Assembly: GCA_002781805.1 (NCBI GenBank)
Contig: PFFZ01000037.1
Span: 1 to 7,080 of the forward strand
DNA: 7,080 nucleotides
Reading direction: 5' to 3'
DNA from: Nitrosopumilales archaeon CG15_BIG_FIL_POST_REV_8_21_14_020_37_12
GTDB lineage: Archaea > Thermoproteota > Nitrososphaeria > Nitrososphaerales > Nitrosopumilaceae
The position numbers and the translations under genes are program-made. Shown piece by piece: positions 4,706-7,080 of the stretch (position 1 is its first letter; each line of letters begins with the position of its first letter). The notes under the pieces were generated by a model. It searched no databases, was not told the origin of the DNA, and was given only the letters and a program-made list of their open reading frames with translations.

Positions 4706-7057
4706 ATGGCAACATCTATGGAAAACTTTGGAACCTTAGAGTATGTTCTTGACAAATATTCTAAAATATGGAGCTGGAAAGTAACTGGCGAACGGGCAGT
4801 CAGCATGGTTTCAAGATTGGTTCCTGAGGCGTGGTATGGTGAAAATATTAACGAAGTCATAATACCTGACAGCGAAGAGAGCGTAAAGCAAATCAAGCTA
4901 ATCATGGACAGATACCCTCTTGAAATTCTGTCAAAATCAGCTTGGCAAAGAAAAATCATCAAGACATTTACTCCAAAGCCTACACTGCCTCCTGTAAAAC
5001 ATCATCTCAAGAAGGTAAAGCCTGGAGATCAATTTAGAGGGAAATTACTTAATTTCCAAAAAGAAGGGTTGGATTTTCTTTTAAAATCATCTGGAAACGC
5101 GTTACTTGCAGATGAGATGGGCCTTGGGAAGTGTGTGTTGGGTTCATCATTGATCGAAGTTGTTGATGGCCAAATTCCAATTGAGGATCTGTGGAATGAT
5201 TCTATCCTACTGGAACAACATGAAGATGAATGCTGGGCAAAACTCTCAAAACCCATCATTGTGCAAACATTTGATGGGAAAAAAATTATTCCTAAAACGG
5301 TAAGCAAAATCTTCAGGCAGCGAATCGATGAAGACATTGTAAAAATCACACTTGATGACGGCTCTGTTTTAGAATGCACCAAACGTCACAGATTTCTTAC
5401 TCCTGATGGATGGACTGTGGCAAACAGTCTTAGCGTAGATGATAGAGTTGCAGTTCCGTCTACAACATTGCATGAATCTAAACATGATCTTGATGCAGAT
5501 AATGGACTTTCATTGCATCTTTCCACTCCGTACACATATACTCAAGGCATGAGCAAAAACCTTGCATATTTTGTAATAGACAAACTAGAAAAGACAAACA
5601 ATCATTCTCTTGCCTGTAACCTACAACAACTATCTCTCGAATCCATCAACTGGTGTCCAATCAAAACAATTGAGACAAAAAGGTATTCTGGACACGTGTA
5701 TGATCTCTCTGTACCTGAAACTCATAACTATGTGGTTAATGGTATGATTACACACAACACTGTCCAAACATTGTCCTATGTAACAACAGAAAAACAAACG
5801 TTTCCAGTCCTTGTGGTTGCCCCTTTAGTCACTCTGAACAACTGGGAAAGAGAAATTTCCAAGTTTGTCAAGAAAAAAAGCAGAAATGGCAGATTAATTG
5901 ATAACGAGTCTGCAACATCTACAATTATCAGAACTGGAAAGTCCCAAGAACTTCCTGCAACTGATTTTTACATAATCAACTATGAGCTGCTCTACAAGCG
6001 CATGAAAGATCTGTCCAAGCTAAATATTCGAACCATTGTGTGCGATGAAGTACATAACCTAAGATCAAAAACCACTCAAAAATACAAGGCAGTAAAAAAG
6101 CTAGCCGCGTTGCCCTCGGTATCTTATCGTATTGGCTTGTCTGGAACTCCAATTTACAACCGTGGCTCTGAAATCTGGCCCATTGTTGACATTTTAAAAC
6201 CTGGTTTGCTAGGAAGCTTCAAAGAGTTCTGTGAATATTTCTGCTATGTCAATGAAAAAGGAAAGGCAATAGTACTTGAAAACAAGAGGGCTTCTCTTAG
6301 AAACGAATTACAAAAGCACGTCATGCTAAGACGCAAAAAGTCCGACGTACTCAAAGAACTCAAAGACAAGGTCCGTTACAAGGAAGTGATTGATTCGGAT
6401 ACTGAGTATTATTTCGAAGAATTGGAAAAAATATGGAAGAAATTAGAAGAAGAACAAAAAGACGCTGAAACCGCATTTGATAAATCTGCATCATACCAAA
6501 GAGCCATTCAAAGCGAACGACAGATTGCTGGAATAGCAAAACTGCCTCACGTGATTAACTTTGTCAAGAACATTATGGAAATTGAAGAAAGTGTAGTGGT
6601 ATTTTGTCACCACAAAGTCATTCACAAATTGCTTCATGAGAGCCTCTCTGAATTCTCACCGGTATCCATCATTGGGGGACAGTCTGACAATGTGCGCCAG
6701 GATCAGATAGACAAATTCCAAAAAGGCGAATCCAAGCTTATGATTGCCGGTCTTCGTGCTGGCAACGTAGGAATCAATCTTACCCGTGCAAAATATGTGA
6801 TATTTGCTGAACTGGATTGGAGCCCTGCAATTCACAGACAAGCTGAAGATCGTTTGCACAGAATTGGACAAAAGAATACCGTGTTTGCATATTATCTAAT
6901 TGGAAATGGAACTCTGGATGATCATGTTGCCAACATTCTAGTTGACAAAAGTTATGAGATAGACACCATCATGGATGAAACTGCAGACACTTATGAGAAT
7001 AAGGACAAGGCTGAATTAATTTTGGCTCAAATTCATGACAAGATTCACTCAAAGTAG
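4706..7057 (+). CDS. SNF2-family ATPase (SMARCAL1/ZRANB3-like) interrupted by an intein
   Basis: The precursor is 783 aa; removing the intein (143-351) leaves a 574-aa ATPase. SNF2 proteins use ATP to move along or remodel DNA; the SMARCAL1/ZRANB3 type anneals or reverses DNA forks. Visible motifs: the Q-like entry 'LLNFQKEGLDFLLK' (114-127); Walker A DEMGLGK (136-142) completed by T352 after splicing; Walker B as DEVH (447-450) instead of the usual DEAH; motif III SGTP (479-482); motif V 'GLRAGNVGINLT' (682-693); and motif VI QAEDRLHRIGQ (712-722). The stretch 'FAELDWSP' before QAEDR.HRIGQ is typical of the SMARCAL1/ZRANB3 group. Residues 1-105 are an unrecognised N-terminal region with no HARP motif that I can identify. 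The start is ATG 4706: an in-frame TAA at 4676 rules out a longer form, and Met5 is the only close alternative. No strong TATA box is seen. Probable role: DNA repair or replication-fork processing. Confidence 0.92.
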   Translation: MATSMENFGTLEYVLDKYSKIWSWKVTGERAVSMVSRLVPEAWYGENINEVIIPDSEESVKQIKLIMDRYPLEILSKSAWQRKIIKTFTPKPTLPPVKHHLKKVKPGDQFRGKLLNFQKEGLDFLLKSSGNALLADEMGLGKCVLGSSLIEVVDGQIPIEDLWNDSILLEQHEDECWAKLSKPIIVQTFDGKKIIPKTVSKIFRQRIDEDIVKITLDDGSVLECTKRHRFLTPDGWTVANSLSVDDRVAVPSTTLHESKHDLDADNGLSLHLSTPYTYTQGMSKNLAYFVIDKLEKTNNHSLACNLQQLSLESINWCPIKTIETKRYSGHVYDLSVPETHNYVVNGMITHNTVQTLSYVTTEKQTFPVLVVAPLVTLNNWEREISKFVKKKSRNGRLIDNESATSTIIRTGKSQELPATDFYIINYELLYKRMKDLSKLNIRTIVCDEVHNLRSKTTQKYKAVKKLAALPSVSYRIGLSGTPIYNRGSEIWPIVDILKPGLLGSFKEFCEYFCYVNEKGKAIVLENKRASLRNELQKHVMLRRKKSDVLKELKDKVRYKEVIDSDTEYYFEELEKIWKKLEEEQKDAETAFDKSASYQRAIQSERQIAGIAKLPHVINFVKNIMEIEESVVVFCHHKVIHKLLHESLSEFSPVSIIGGQSDNVRQDQIDKFQKGESKLMIAGLRAGNVGINLTRAKYVIFAELDWSPAIHRQAEDRLHRIGQKNTVFAYYLIGNGTLDDHVANILVDKSYEIDTIMDETADTYENKDKAELILAQIHDKIHSK
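5132..5758 (+). mobile_element. Mini-intein in the Walker A motif of the SNF2 ATPase
   Basis: A 209-residue self-splicing insert (residues 143-351). Block A begins with the nucleophile Cys143 ('CVLGSSLIEVVDGQIPIEDL'). Block B carries the T-x-x-H motif (T225-K-R-H228) followed by 'RFLTPDGW'. Block F is 'VYDLSVPETHNYVVNGM' and block G is ITHN, ending in His350-Asn351; the +1 extein residue is Thr352. All residues expected for class 1 splicing are present, so it should be active. The insertion falls between the Lys and Thr of GKT, the phosphate- and magnesium-binding residues, so the precursor cannot have a functional P-loop. The linker between blocks B and F (about 250-312) has no LAGLIDADG or HNH motif, so there is no homing endonuclease. 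Base composition and codon use look like the host gene, suggesting an old, resident element. Confidence 0.93.
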
Positions 7058-7059
7058 AT

Positions 7060-7071
7060 CTTTTCTTTTAT
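7060..7071 (+). terminator. T-rich terminator after the SNF2 gene
   Basis: The tract TCTTTTCTTTTA begins 2 bases after the TAG stop. Runs of T on the coding strand are the main termination signal in archaea, and no stem is needed. Confidence 0.45.
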
Positions 7072-7080
7072 GCTTAGAAT

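Noticed and set aside
4650..4739. 29-codon frame beginning MIEQNMKIHKAKK, overlapping the SNF2 start
   Set aside because: Out of frame with the SNF2 gene, no recognisable motif, no promoter at the right distance; length within chance for this AT content.
5029..5382. Minus-strand frame of 117 codons within the SNF2/intein gene
   Set aside because: Antisense shadow of a gene with full motif support.
3715..7057. Idea that the nuclease-like gene, mini-protein and SNF2 gene form a known defence system
   Set aside because: No methylase, toxin, phage or integrase gene is visible, the genes are widely spaced with separate likely promoters, and base composition is uniform; a repair or housekeeping role is at least as likely.

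Overview
The window looks like a piece of an ammonia-oxidising archaeon (Thaumarchaeota/Nitrososphaeria, close to Nitrosopumilus or Nitrosarchaeum). The basis is the AT-rich sequence, the lack of clear Shine-Dalgarno sites, TATA-like boxes sitting about 25 bases before several start codons (leaderless transcripts), and a secreted protein ending in a PEFG-CTERM sorting signal, which is characteristic of that group. This assignment is inferred; there is no rRNA in the window to confirm it.

Layout. (1) 1-656, minus strand: the N-terminal 218 codons of a DppB/OppB-type ABC transporter permease with a TTG start; it runs off the left edge. (2) 657-870: intergenic promoter region, with a perfect 8-bp inverted repeat (711-737) and a TATA box for each direction. 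(3) 871-1436, plus strand: a two-gene operon joined by an ATGA overlap, encoding a 101-aa helical protein of unknown function and an 87-aa SWIM zinc-finger protein. (4) 1547-3667: two divergent genes for secreted proteins, each with a signal peptide and an Ig-like beta domain of similar layout; one ends in a highly acidic, sequon-rich tail, the other in a PEFG-CTERM anchor. (5) 3715-4374: a 219-aa protein with a probable PD-(D/E)xK nuclease-fold core. (6) 4427-4561: a 44-aa Cys/His-rich mini-protein, easily missed because of its size, followed at once by an imperfect hairpin. (7) 4706-7057: a SNF2-family (SMARCAL1/ZRANB3-like) ATPase interrupted by a 209-residue mini-intein exactly inside the Walker A motif (GK/T). 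A T-rich tract follows its stop.

How the parts may relate. The SNF2 ATPase, the nuclease-fold protein, the SWIM protein and the Cys/His mini-protein all belong to types that act on nucleic acids or bind zinc, so the right half and the small operon may serve DNA repair or genome maintenance. They appear to have separate promoters, so a joint system is only an inference. The two secreted proteins belong to the cell envelope. The most striking single feature is the intein: without protein splicing, the ATPase has no intact P-loop.

No rRNA, tRNA, CRISPR array or insertion sequence was seen. No gene-free stretch exceeds 300 bases; the longest is the 214-base region 657-870.
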